A stretch of 16,919 nt of DNA from JAWPNA01 sp045402695 (GCA_045402695.1 JAWPNA010000468.1:1-16919), one strand, 5' to 3'. Numbered from the stretch's first letter, positions 8,745 through 16,198 are shown. Notes: generated by a model from the sequence alone, not told the origin. Made by a program: numbers and translations.

Positions 8745-9374
8745 ATGCGATGGACAAGAAATGTCATGGGCGCGCTCCCGTGCGCCGTGGCCCTGGTGTC
8801 GGTCTGGCTCGTCCCGGTCAATCCCGTCGAAGCCTCGATCATGAGGTTTGTACCGATCGAGGAGCTGGCAGGGAAGTCCTCCCTGGTTGTGAGGGCGCGG
8901 ATCACGGGCCAGTCGGTCCACTGGACCACAAACCACGAAGGCATCTATACCCAGGTCGAGGCGGTGGTCCTCGACCCCCTCAAGGGACGGCCACCGCAAC
9001 AGGGAGCTACCGATGTCAGGCGCTTGACCATCATCCAGGCCGGCGGAGTCATCGACGGCGTGTCGCTCGACTGGACCGGGCGGCCCACCTTCCGCACCGG
9101 CGAGGATCTGATCCTGTTCCTGCAGGCTTACGACCCGGCCGACCCGGCCGATCCCCGGCTGCTGGTGGTGGCGGGCAAACAGGGTCGAATGCGCGTCATC
9201 GAGGACCCCTACGGCAAGTCGCCCGTGATGGTGCAGCGGGATCTCATCGGCGTGCTGGATGCCCCCTTCATCGAGGGAGACGAGCCAATCGGGCCGGCCC
9301 CGCGGCGCGACCTGATCCCGCTCGAGGAAGTGGCGCGCCGGGTGCGAGAGGCGGATGGAGGGTCAGGCAGATGA
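8745..9374 (+). CDS. Exported protein of unknown function, partner of matrixin protease
   Basis: This 209-residue protein has an N-terminal signal peptide (about residues 1-31, hydrophobic core GALPCAVALVSVWLVPV, Ala-containing end). The mature part has a beta-rich pattern: SLVVRARITGQSV, then IYTQVEAVVLDPLKG, an IQAGGVIDG stretch, and FRTGEDLILFLQAY. I know no characterised domain, but this pattern (a transport-out-of-cell protein with a V.V.RV.... LKG.....GG..G ... GE...FL layout) is, as I recall, often seen next to matrixin proteases. No strong ribosome site precedes 8745; an ATG at 8766 would shorten the signal peptide. Its TGA overlaps the protease ATG (9371-9374), so the two are co-translated. 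Confidence 0.75.
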   Translation: MRWTRNVMGALPCAVALVSVWLVPVNPVEASIMRFVPIEELAGKSSLVVRARITGQSVHWTTNHEGIYTQVEAVVLDPLKGRPPQQGATDVRRLTIIQAGGVIDGVSLDWTGRPTFRTGEDLILFLQAYDPADPADPRLLVVAGKQGRMRVIEDPYGKSPVMVQRDLIGVLDAPFIEGDEPIGPAPRRDLIPLEEVARRVREADGGSGR

Positions 9375-11158
9375 CGCACAGGACCGATCGAGCTCTCCTT
9401 CTCGCCGCCGGCCTCGCGCTGGCGGCGATGTGCGCCGCGAGCCCCGCCCTGGCCTTCATCCGCGCCACGCTGAGCGCGACGGATGCCACGCCACTGCGGT
9501 GGGACTTGGAAGAAACGCTGATGCCTCTGCCGGCCGTGTCGGGAGGCGAGATCATCTACGTGATCGACACCGCCGGCAGCGGGGACATCGCGGGCACGGC
9601 CGACATGGACGCGGTGGCGCGAGCCTTCGATCATTGGGAGGGGATCGGCACCTCCCGGGTGGCCTTCAGCCGGGGGGCCGACCAGGCCATCCAGGTCGCC
9701 AACAGCGACAACATCAACGCCGTCTACTGGGCCGAGGGGACCAAGACGATCGTCGGCGGCTCAATGACCAGCGTGGATGGCTTTGTTTCGATGACCCCCG
9801 TCTTCTCGGTGGCCTCGGGAGCCAACAAGGGCCTCATCCTGGACGCCAACATCATCCTCAACGGCAATGACTTCTCATGGACCGTCACTCCGGAGAGCGT
9901 CCTGACGTCGTACGACGTGGAAGCCGTCCTCACGCACGAGATCGGCCACTTCATCGGGCTGGACCACAGCCCGGTCCTGAGCGCCTCGATGTCGCCCCGG
10001 TTCGTCGCCGGGGAGATCCGGCCGCGGCTGCTGCACCAGGACGACAGCATCGGCGCCTCCAGCATCTACCCGGATGGGAGCTTCACGACCGCCACCGGAT
10101 CGATCTCCGGCGCCGTGGGGCGTCCGGCGGCGGTGTTCGGCGCGCTGGTGACGGTGGCCGACTCCGTCACGGGGCGCGTCGTGTCGGAGTCGATCTCGGG
10201 CACGACCGGGTCGTACGCCGCGCCGGGCCTGCATGACGGGGACTACGACACCTACGTCGAGCCGATCGATCGGCTGCCGCCGACCACCACCAACCTGTTC
10301 GACGAGGCCGACCTGGGCGGTATCTACGGCTCGACGGTGGATCCCAACTTCTTCGCGAGCCTGCCGCTCCTCACCACGGTGACGGCGCCGGCCGACACCA
10401 TCCGTTCCTTTACCGTGGGAACGACGCCGCCCGGGATCAACATCTCCAAGATCGGTGGGCGTGCCTCGACCGTCCCTGCGATGATTTTCCGCAACGCCCC
10501 GACCTTCCTCTTCCAGGGCGAGTCGAACATCCTGCTGGGGGTGGCGGGGCCGAATTTGGCCGGCCCTGTGATCCTCGAGCTGACCGGCCCTGGCATCATC
10601 CATAACAATAGTGGCAACCCAATCGCGACGGGGAGCGTGGATGGCGAGGCCTCGGCCATCCACTCCTTCACCGTGGATGCCAACGCCCCGCTGGGCTTGC
10701 GCAGCATCATCATTTCGTCCGGTGGCCTCGGCCGCACCTATGCGACGGGCTCGGTGGAAATCATTCCCAACCAGGCCACGGTGCTGACGGCGCCCGGGTT
10801 CTGGTTCGCGGCACCCGGAGAGGTCAACACGACGCAGGATCCGATCACCGTGACGCGCAACGGCGACGACATCGAGATCGACTGGAGCGACGTGAAGACC
10901 GCGCACGGCTACCACGTGTACAGGGGCACCCTCGCGGCGCCGGGGTCCTTTGTGTACAACCACCAGGCCATCCCCGGGACGGTCAACGGGCAGTGTCGGG
11001 TGAGCACGCCGCACACCGTGCTGCACGACGAGGCGCTCGACCCGGCCGACGTCTACTACCTGGTCACGGCGTACAACAACGCGGGGGAGGGACACGCGGG
11101 ACGCAGGAGCAACGGGGCCATCAGGCCGGCCGCGTCGCCGGCCTGCACGACACCGTGA
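9371..11158 (+). CDS. Exported matrixin-family zinc metalloprotease with C-terminal Ig/Fn3-like domains
   Basis: A 595-residue secreted protease. A signal peptide spans about 1-29 (LLLAAGLALAAMCAASPALA). The metzincin catalytic domain (about 45-235) carries the zinc motif HEIGHFIGLDH with H189, H193, H199 and catalytic E190, and the Met-turn methionine M207 in SASMSP. Next comes a carboxypeptidase-regulatory-like beta-sandwich (about 240-330, GSISGAVGRPAAVFGALVTV...). A middle beta-rich segment (about 350-480) follows, and the C-terminal fibronectin-III-like domain (about 495-590) has IDWSDVKTAHGYHVYRG and YYLVTAYNNAGEG. There is no lipobox and no outer-membrane sorting tail that I recognise. 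It overlaps the upstream secreted-protein gene by 4 bases. The substrate is unknown. Confidence 0.92.
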   Translation: MTHRTDRALLLAAGLALAAMCAASPALAFIRATLSATDATPLRWDLEETLMPLPAVSGGEIIYVIDTAGSGDIAGTADMDAVARAFDHWEGIGTSRVAFSRGADQAIQVANSDNINAVYWAEGTKTIVGGSMTSVDGFVSMTPVFSVASGANKGLILDANIILNGNDFSWTVTPESVLTSYDVEAVLTHEIGHFIGLDHSPVLSASMSPRFVAGEIRPRLLHQDDSIGASSIYPDGSFTTATGSISGAVGRPAAVFGALVTVADSVTGRVVSESISGTTGSYAAPGLHDGDYDTYVEPIDRLPPTTTNLFDEADLGGIYGSTVDPNFFASLPLLTTVTAPADTIRSFTVGTTPPGINISKIGGRASTVPAMIFRNAPTFLFQGESNILLGVAGPNLAGPVILELTGPGIIHNNSGNPIATGSVDGEASAIHSFTVDANAPLGLRSIIISSGGLGRTYATGSVEIIPNQATVLTAPGFWFAAPGEVNTTQDPITVTRNGDDIEIDWSDVKTAHGYHVYRGTLAAPGSFVYNHQAIPGTVNGQCRVSTPHTVLHDEALDPADVYYLVTAYNNAGEGHAGRRSNGAIRPAASPACTTP

Positions 11159-11179
11159 GAACCCTGTCGGCCCCCTTGA

Positions 11180-11190
11180 TGTGATACGGT
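11180..11190 (+). promoter_or_regulatory. Extended -10 candidate for the ferredoxin gene
   Basis: TGTGATACGGT carries a TGn extension before TACGGT (11185-11190), about 50 bases before the ferredoxin ATG. No good -35 is seen. Almost the same 12-mer (TGTGATATGGTG) lies before the tRNA at 12509-12520. Confidence 0.3.
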
Positions 11191-11240
11191 GGGCCGCGCG
11201 GCCGGCGGGAGATCGGGCAGCGCCGCGCGGAGGACGCGAG

Positions 11241-11453
11241 ATGAGAATCGTCGTGGACCGATCCAAGTGCATCGGCGCGGCCAACTGCGTCGGAATGGCG
11301 CCGGCGGTGTTCATGCTGGACGGGACGAAGAAGGCTATCGTGATAAATGGCAAGGGGGCCGACGAGGAGACACTGATAGAGGCCGCGGAGGCCTGCCCGA
11401 CGGAGGCCATCGTCCTGTACGACGAGGAGACCGGAGAGAAGGTCTTCCCGTGA
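11241..11453 (+). CDS. [3Fe-4S]-type single-cluster ferredoxin
   Basis: A 70-residue electron carrier. Cluster ligands are C10 and C16 in KCIGAANC and C52 in AEACPTEAI; the position where a [4Fe-4S] protein has its second cysteine (CxxC) is alanine 13, which points to a three-cysteine [3Fe-4S] cluster as in ferredoxins serving cytochrome P450s. The APAVF motif following C16 and the CPTEAI end are typical. GGAGG at 11229-11233 lies 7 bases before the ATG; longer readings upstream are compositionally unlike protein. It converges on the ferredoxin reductase gene with only 16 bases between the stops, suggesting they are functional partners. No cytochrome P450 gene is seen in the window. Confidence 0.9.
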   Translation: MRIVVDRSKCIGAANCVGMAPAVFMLDGTKKAIVINGKGADEETLIEAAEACPTEAIVLYDEETGEKVFP

Positions 11454-11469
11454 TCCAGAGTGAAGCAAC

Positions 11470-12450
11470 TCACCCCTTGTGCGTGCTGTAGCCTGGAAAG
11501 ACGCTGAGCTCGGGCTTGAGGAAGTGGGCCGCGTTGCACACCGCCGTGGCAGCCTCGCCGAAGTCCGTGACGATCAGGCGCACCTTGCCCGGATACCAGG
11601 TCACATCACCCGCCGCGTAGATCCCCGGAACGGTCGTCTCCATCCTTGTGCTGACCGCTATCGAGTGTTCCCTCATATCGAGACCCCACTGGGCCATCAG
11701 GCCGACGTCGGCCACGAACCCCACGCAGGCCACCACGGCGTCAATCCCCAACGTCTCCTCTTCCCGCGTCTGGCTGCGGTAGATGATGGCGCGCTCGACA
11801 ACATTCGCTCCCTGGATGTCGCGCAACTCGTAAGGGGTCTTCACCGCGACGGTGGATGACAGGAGCTGTCTGAGACTGTCCTCGTGCGCGCGGAACTGGC
11901 TTCTGCGGTGGATGAGCGTGATGCGCGAGGCCAGCGGCTCGAGGTTGAGTGCCCAGTCCACCGCCGAATCCCCGCCCCCGATGACGAGCACCCGCTTGCC
12001 TCGGTACGGCTCGAGCTGCTTGACGAAGTAGGCGAGGCCTCTGCCCTCGAAGCGCTGGAAGTTCGTGAGCCTGCGGGGCTGGAACATGCCGATCCCGGCG
12101 GTGATCAGGACGGAGCGGCCCGTGTGCTCCCCCACGTCTGTCGTGATCGTGAAATGCCCGTCCGCGCCGCGGCGCATCATCATGACCTTTTCGCCGAGTC
12201 GGATGGCCGGCTGGTATCGGCCCGACTGCTGCACGAGACGGTCGATCAGCTCGCGGCCCGTGACCTTCGGGAATCCCGCCACGTCGTAGATGAACTTCTC
12301 CGGGTACATGGCCGCCACCTGGCCGCCCAGCTCCTGGAGGCTGTCGATGATCTTCACAGACAGGTCGCGGAAGCCCGCGTAGTAGGCCCCGAAGAGCCCG
12401 GTCGGTCCGCCGCCGATGATGAGGAGATCGTGAAGATCGCTGAGGGTCAT
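11470..12450 (-). CDS. Ferredoxin-NADP+ reductase, thioredoxin-reductase-like type
   Basis: This 326-residue flavoprotein moves electrons between NADPH and ferredoxin. The FAD motif is IIGGGPTGLFGAYYAG (residues about 10-25), followed by DSLQELGGQVAAMYPEKFIYDVAGFP, a stretch specific to this reductase type. The NADP-binding motif is VIGGGDSAVDWALNLEP with LIHRRSQFRAHE, and GIYAAGDVTWYPGK is the second FAD site. The CxxC pair of thioredoxin reductases is absent, so it is the YumC/TrxR-like FNR class. No clear Shine-Dalgarno precedes ATG 12450, but a -10-like TATCAT lies 6 bases from it, so the transcript may have no leader. The ferredoxin at 11241-11453 is the likely partner. Confidence 0.92.
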   Translation of the reverse strand: MTLSDLHDLLIIGGGPTGLFGAYYAGFRDLSVKIIDSLQELGGQVAAMYPEKFIYDVAGFPKVTGRELIDRLVQQSGRYQPAIRLGEKVMMMRRGADGHFTITTDVGEHTGRSVLITAGIGMFQPRRLTNFQRFEGRGLAYFVKQLEPYRGKRVLVIGGGDSAVDWALNLEPLASRITLIHRRSQFRAHEDSLRQLLSSTVAVKTPYELRDIQGANVVERAIIYRSQTREEETLGIDAVVACVGFVADVGLMAQWGLDMREHSIAVSTRMETTVPGIYAAGDVTWYPGKVRLIVTDFGEAATAVCNAAHFLKPELSVFPGYSTHKG

Positions 12451-12456
12451 GCCAGG

Positions 12457-12486
12457 ATGATACCGTCAGCGCCTTCGAGAGGACAA
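12457..12486 (-). promoter_or_regulatory. Candidate leaderless promoter of the ferredoxin reductase gene
   Basis: On the minus strand TTGTCC (12486-12481) and TATCAT (12462-12457) are separated by 18 bases. The -10 ends only 6 bases before the ATG at 12450, so transcription would start at or beside the start codon. This fits the missing ribosome site. Confidence 0.35.
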
Positions 12487-12489
12487 TCG

Positions 12490-12519
12490 TTGAACTGCCG
12501 GACGGGGCTGTGATATGGT
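12490..12519 (+). promoter_or_regulatory. Promoter of the tRNA-Arg gene
   Basis: TTGAAC (12490-12495) and TATGGT (12514-12519) are spaced by 18 bases, and the -10 has a TGA extension directly before it. Transcription would start near 12526, about 20 bases before the mature tRNA. The divergent reductase promoter lies immediately next to it. Confidence 0.5.
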
Positions 12520-12545
12520 GCGGCCCTTCATTCACCTCTGTGAGC

Positions 12546-12622
12546 GGGCCCTTAGCTCAGCTGGATAGAGCGTCTGACTACGAATCAGAAGGTCGGGTGT
12601 TCGAATCACCCAGGGCCCACCA
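12546..12622 (+). tRNA. tRNA-Arg (anticodon ACG)
   Basis: The full cloverleaf can be folded by eye: acceptor GGGCCCT (12546-12552) pairs with AGGGCCC (12612-12618), the D arm has AGCTCAGCTGGATAGAGC, and the anticodon stem TCTGA/TCAGA encloses loop CTACGAA with anticodon ACG. The T arm is CGGGTGTTCGAATCACCC. The discriminator A is followed by an encoded CCA (12620-12622). Its 3' end lies 71 bases from a tyrosine recombinase gene, so it is the probable integration target. Confidence 0.97.
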
Positions 12623-12673
12623 ATAACCAGAACCGCTTACGAGACGCAGGCCAGGACGAAGCTCCAGAGATTG

Positions 12674-12694
12674 TCCGAGTTCTTTCCGAGTTCT
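12674..12694. repeat. 10-bp direct repeat between tRNA-Arg and integrase
   Basis: TCCGAGTTCT occurs at 12674-12683 and again at 12685-12694 with one base between. The second copy overlaps the integrase stop codon. The spacing of 11 bases is one helical turn, which suits paired sites for an arm-binding domain or excisionase, but no function can be shown. Confidence 0.5.
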
Positions 12695-13314
12695 CATCTT
12701 CCGCCCTTTCCTGCCTTCCTCATCTCAACGACGTTTGGTTCCGTGCGCAGGGCCTCGACGTACTCGGCGAGCCGTGCGGCCGCCAGCTTCAGGTCGGATC
12801 CCGAGACGATGTTGTAGCGGTCGAAAACCGACCGCGTCTTGTGGCCGGTGATCGCCATGGCGACTCTCTCGGGGACGCCGGCTCTGACCAGGTTGCGGAC
12901 CGCCGTTCTTCGGAAGTCGTGCGGCATCCCCCCGGAGAGTTTCTGCCCTGCCTGGCCGATCCTTGTAGGGAATCCGGCTTCCTTGCACGCCGTAGCCCAT
13001 CTTTTGCGCCAGTCGCAGATCGGACGGCCCTTGACATGAAACACGAACCGTGACGTATGCTCCTCGCCGTCAGGTCCGGCGAAGCTCCGCGCATTCCACT
13101 GACGCTCGATCGCGTCCTTCCAAGGACCGACCAGCTCGAGGGTGCGTCTCTGCCGGTTCTTGGACAGCTCGGGCCTCAGCCGAATGACACCGGCCTCGAG
13201 GTCCACGTCCGCCCACTCAAGGCGACTCATCTCAGATTCCCGCCATCCGGTGAAGTAGGCGAAGTCCAAGACATCCTGGTGAGCGGACGGTGGGTGCTCT
13301 CTCGCGGCGCGTCT
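12694..13314 (-). pseudogene. Tyrosine recombinase (phage-type integrase), N-terminus missing
   Basis: Only the catalytic half remains (about 190-207 residues against about 350-420 for the family). It carries the first arginine in FTGWRESEMSRLEW, the HxxR box in MPHDFRRTAVRNLVRAG, the GHKTRSVFDRYN end with the second histidine and the tyrosine nucleophile Y, and a C-terminal helix. The SAM-like core-binding and arm-binding domains are absent. Good similarity to integrases starts at about residue HQDVLDFAYF; the frame is open up to the stop codon of the flavoprotein gene (13315-13317) and no ribosome site is evident, TTG 13269 being the nearest usable start. It stands beside tRNA-Arg, as tRNA-targeting integrases do. 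Most likely a remnant after deletion or insertion, or an assembly join. Confidence 0.8.
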
Positions 13315-14760
13315 TCATCGGTCCCCAAGTGGCACGGCAAACGGGTACCAGTTCTTTCGACCGCGGTCTGACAACCCGGCCACGTCATATGGTTTGATGA
13401 CGCGAAACACTTCGTCAATCAAGTCATTTGTCGGCATGACCGCTTCACAACAACGACATAACGCGGGGCCAAACTGGGGGTCGTCGCAGAGCAGGAACGA
13501 TGCCGCCAGCTCAGGTTGACCGCGCCGTCGTGCCGTCTCCGAATAACTCGCCGCAGCAAAATACAGCAGCGACAAGGCGACAAAGCTGGGGAAGTCCTTC
13601 ATTTCCCTGTAGAGTGCGGCGATCAGTTTTTCTGACGCCGCAAGTTCAGCCATGGTCTGCCGCGCGTATATCTGCATTCGGGCGGAATCCCAGTTGTGTT
13701 CCATCGCTTCCGCCAGGCGCTCTACGCCGAGTAGCGTCAGCGGAAAGCCGGTCGACAACAGCGGATCGACGAAGCCGGCCGCCGAAGGCAACATCGCCCA
13801 GCGCTCGCCTACAACCTCGTTACTGCGGAACGAAAGACGGGGCGTGTGGACGAAAGGCAACTCCGCCCTCGCGTCAGCAAACTGCTGTCGCACTGTTGGC
13901 AGTCGCTCCAGCAATCGCGTCCACGCCGGCGCGCCCTCGGCGAAACGCAACTCATTCCCCAGCTTGTCCGTCGCAGCCACGCCCGCGCTCGTAATGCCGT
14001 TATTGAAACGCAAGACCCAGATCCAGCCGCCGTCAAACACATGATGCACCGCGGCATCATCGATAGGATATGGCGGCGTTTCTTCGGGCCAAGAAATCTC
14101 CATGGCGTCCAATCGCCGCACGCCGGTAAAATGTGAGTATAATGACTGTGTTCCAGGCAAGTGCTCAAAAGGCTTCTCCGTCAAGTTCAGTGCGCGATGC
14201 AGGCAACCTCTCGGTCCGGTCGCATCGACCACGAATCGGGCGTTGACCGTCAATTGTGGAGCGCGCAACGTCACGTCCTCAGACGACACATCAAGACCGG
14301 TCAGGTTTACCTCGTCCCTGTACTCTACGCCCACAGATTGCGCTTGGTGAACGAGAAATTCGTCGAAGTCCGGGCGATACCAATGCGTGTCGCCGATTTC
14401 ATCATTCGGACTGGCCCCGACCAACAACTGATTGCGACGTTCTGGTCCGTCCACAAACGGTTTGCCGAACTCGTGATGATAAAACGTGAAACCCCGCTTC
14501 AAGCCGCAGCCAATCCGGGGATACGTCCGCTGCCAGCTTCCCCACTTTGACAACGGCGCGATGGCCGGCAAGTCGTAGCGCCACGCCAGTTCCTCCAAGA
14601 GACGATTGGCCAGCGGTGTTGACGATTCGCCAATGGCGAAGCGCGGATGACGGCCACGCTCGATCAGGATGACTGAACGGCCGAGTCGGCGCGCGATCAT
14701 GGCCAGCAGGGAGCCCCCAAAGCCGGAGCCGATCACGGCGATGTCGAACGTTTCCGTCAT
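13315..14760 (-). CDS. Halogenase-like FAD-dependent oxidoreductase
   Basis: This 481-residue flavoprotein has the FAD motif G11-S-G13-F-G-G16 with E34 in VILIERG, and the GESSTP motif at 44-49 that matches the GEx(x)xP signature of flavin-dependent tryptophan-halogenase-like enzymes. A DATGPRG box follows, and the GGWIWVLRFNNG stretch near residue 240 corresponds to the GWxWxIP region of halogenases. A KRGFTFYHHEF motif follows the GES region, where halogenases carry the active-site lysine. The IP of the classic motif is replaced by LR, so halogenation is not certain; a monooxygenase or other reductase role is possible. The ATG overlaps the radical SAM stop (ATGA), so the start 33 residues upstream was rejected. 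No clear ribosome site is needed with this coupling. Confidence 0.82.
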   Translation of the reverse strand: MTETFDIAVIGSGFGGSLLAMIARRLGRSVILIERGRHPRFAIGESSTPLANRLLEELAWRYDLPAIAPLSKWGSWQRTYPRIGCGLKRGFTFYHHEFGKPFVDGPERRNQLLVGASPNDEIGDTHWYRPDFDEFLVHQAQSVGVEYRDEVNLTGLDVSSEDVTLRAPQLTVNARFVVDATGPRGCLHRALNLTEKPFEHLPGTQSLYSHFTGVRRLDAMEISWPEETPPYPIDDAAVHHVFDGGWIWVLRFNNGITSAGVAATDKLGNELRFAEGAPAWTRLLERLPTVRQQFADARAELPFVHTPRLSFRSNEVVGERWAMLPSAAGFVDPLLSTGFPLTLLGVERLAEAMEHNWDSARMQIYARQTMAELAASEKLIAALYREMKDFPSFVALSLLYFAAASYSETARRRGQPELAASFLLCDDPQFGPALCRCCEAVMPTNDLIDEVFRVIKPYDVAGLSDRGRKNWYPFAVPLGDR

Positions 14761-15899
14761 ATGGAGTGCCCAGACTTGTCGACGTCTTGTCGTCCTCTGA
14801 GATCGGTGTTGCGAACAACCGGTGATAACCCGAGTCCGACGAGGCGTGGTTCTGTGCAATCACCGCATTCCACACCCCGTGGGCACGGGGCCGGCGGCGT
14901 CACCACCTGCCGCAAATTCATATCTCGTAGTCGTTCCGCGCGCACCGCAAAACACCCCCCACAATTCGAGAATCTCTCCAAGTCCCATAGATCGGCGAAC
15001 ACGCGCCCGTGTTTCAGATCGACGCCGTACGCCGTCGCCGCTTCCAATGTGGCGAGCCCTGGCGGCGACCATTCACCGCGTTCAGCCAGCGCTTCGAGCG
15101 CTCCATTCCCGGAACGGGTTGGAATCAACGAGGCAACCGTCGCGCCGCAGTCGAACGCGAAATCGATCGAGCGTTTTGCCCATTCCAGCGCTTCGGTTTC
15201 ATCGAGAAACGGCGGCTTGACCAGGATGAAGACACGCAGGGCGATGTCGTGCTCGCGAAGAAACTCTGCGGCGCGAGAGAACTGATCGAGCGTCATCTGT
15301 TTGTTCATCTTTTCCAGGACTTGTGGGTGCGCGGTTTCAAGGCCCATCGCGACTTCGAGTTGAGCCGGTTGTCGTGGGCGCGCGCTTCCGCGTGCGACCG
15401 GACCCGTCGCGCCTGGGAAGGGGCTCCCACGATCGCTTTCACAAGCGAGCAAATCCCGCAACCGCAGACAGCGTTCGCCCACAAGGGCAGGATGTGACTC
15501 AACAATCACGCGGTCGAAGCCGCGCACGCGCTCGGCACTGGCGGCGTAGTCGTCCGGCGCAATTGCTGTTGGATCGAAAAAACTGCCGCTGTTGTAGAGC
15601 TTGATCTGGCGCGCGGGCGACAACTTGCTTAGTGCATAATCAATCTGCGCGGGAATCGCGCCGAGGGGAACGGCCCCAGTCAGCGTGTTCTTCCAGAGGT
15701 CGCACATCAGACAATGCCACGGGCATTCCCTGTTGGTCAGAAAGATCGTCGCCACGGGCACGACTTCGCCGTCATCAGTGCGTTCGCTTTCGCTGAGAAA
15801 GGCGTAGGGTCGTTCCGGGTCGAGTCGGTTGCGTGCCGTTCGCTGCGCCAATATCCAACGGTCGCGTTCACGGATGGTTTCTGGGTAGGGTGAGATCAT
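14757..15899 (-). CDS. Radical SAM protein, RaSEA/Elp3-like family
   Basis: The 380-residue protein carries the [4Fe-4S]-SAM motif C59-PWH-C63-LM-C66. Further signatures match the RaSEA/TIGR01210-type radical SAM group as I remember it: KLYNSGSFFDP, VIVESHPALV, AMGLETAHPQVLEKMNKQMT and VFILVKPPFLDE. These families act on tRNA (archaeosine) or similar substrates; the bacterial relatives are not characterised to my knowledge. Extra cysteines lie in the C-terminal third (C313/C316 as CGGC, C339, C345, C348), so an additional metal site is possible. An about 30-residue proline/arginine-rich segment before the AMGLET motif may be an insertion. The start at 15899 has no visible ribosome site. Its stop overlaps the flavoprotein ATG by 4 bases, implying joint function. 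Confidence 0.9.
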   Translation of the reverse strand: MISPYPETIRERDRWILAQRTARNRLDPERPYAFLSESERTDDGEVVPVATIFLTNRECPWHCLMCDLWKNTLTGAVPLGAIPAQIDYALSKLSPARQIKLYNSGSFFDPTAIAPDDYAASAERVRGFDRVIVESHPALVGERCLRLRDLLACESDRGSPFPGATGPVARGSARPRQPAQLEVAMGLETAHPQVLEKMNKQMTLDQFSRAAEFLREHDIALRVFILVKPPFLDETEALEWAKRSIDFAFDCGATVASLIPTRSGNGALEALAERGEWSPPGLATLEAATAYGVDLKHGRVFADLWDLERFSNCGGCFAVRAERLRDMNLRQVVTPPAPCPRGVECGDCTEPRLVGLGLSPVVRNTDLRGRQDVDKSGHSI

Positions 15900-15927
15900 C
15901 GATTGGTTGTGAGTTGTGGACTACACC

Positions 15928-16195
15928 TCAACGCAGATGCCGTCCTTCCACGACTTTCAACGTCTTTCCGCTTCGTGAATCAATCCATCCAATGCGCCTT
16001 TGGTGCGACTGACCATGGATCCAGGTGACCCCGCTCTGACACTGCTTTCCGGGCAAGAGCAATCACCTCTGGCTCTGTAACCTTCACGGATTGTGGAGTG
16101 GCACGACCGGATTGCTTCGGCTCACTCGCAAGATTACCGACACAGACCAAAACCCACGCTAGGGCACAACAAAACACTACCTGGACACGCCACAT
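15928..16195 (-). pseudogene. Small exported protein with probable frameshift near its end
   Basis: The main frame (16195 to a TGA at 15980) encodes 71 residues: a signal-peptide-like start (VVFCCALAWVLVCVGN), then VTEPEVIALARKAVSERG, a helix typical of small exported proteins, and DPWSVAPKAHWMD. The adjacent frame continues past that stop as IGWIDSRSGKTLKVVEGRHLR to a TGA at 15928, which reads like the natural C-terminus. The shared local sequence (TTGGATGGATTGATT on the minus strand) could have lost or gained a base. Either the gene is broken, or there is a sequencing error, or the 71-residue form is genuine. It starts 3 bases after the asparagine-synthase-like gene stops. No known domain. 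Confidence 0.5.
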
Positions 16196-16198
16196 AAC

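Noticed and set aside
9875..11539. Long open frame (554 codons) on the - strand
   Set aside because: It is antisense to the matrixin and ferredoxin genes, with Arg/Gly/His-rich composition and no motif. The plus-strand proteins are clearly recognised.
14761..14859. Longer N-terminus for the flavoprotein (33 extra residues)
   Set aside because: It overlaps the radical SAM coding frame, is Arg/Thr-rich, and precedes the FAD-binding beta strand that should lie near the N-terminus.
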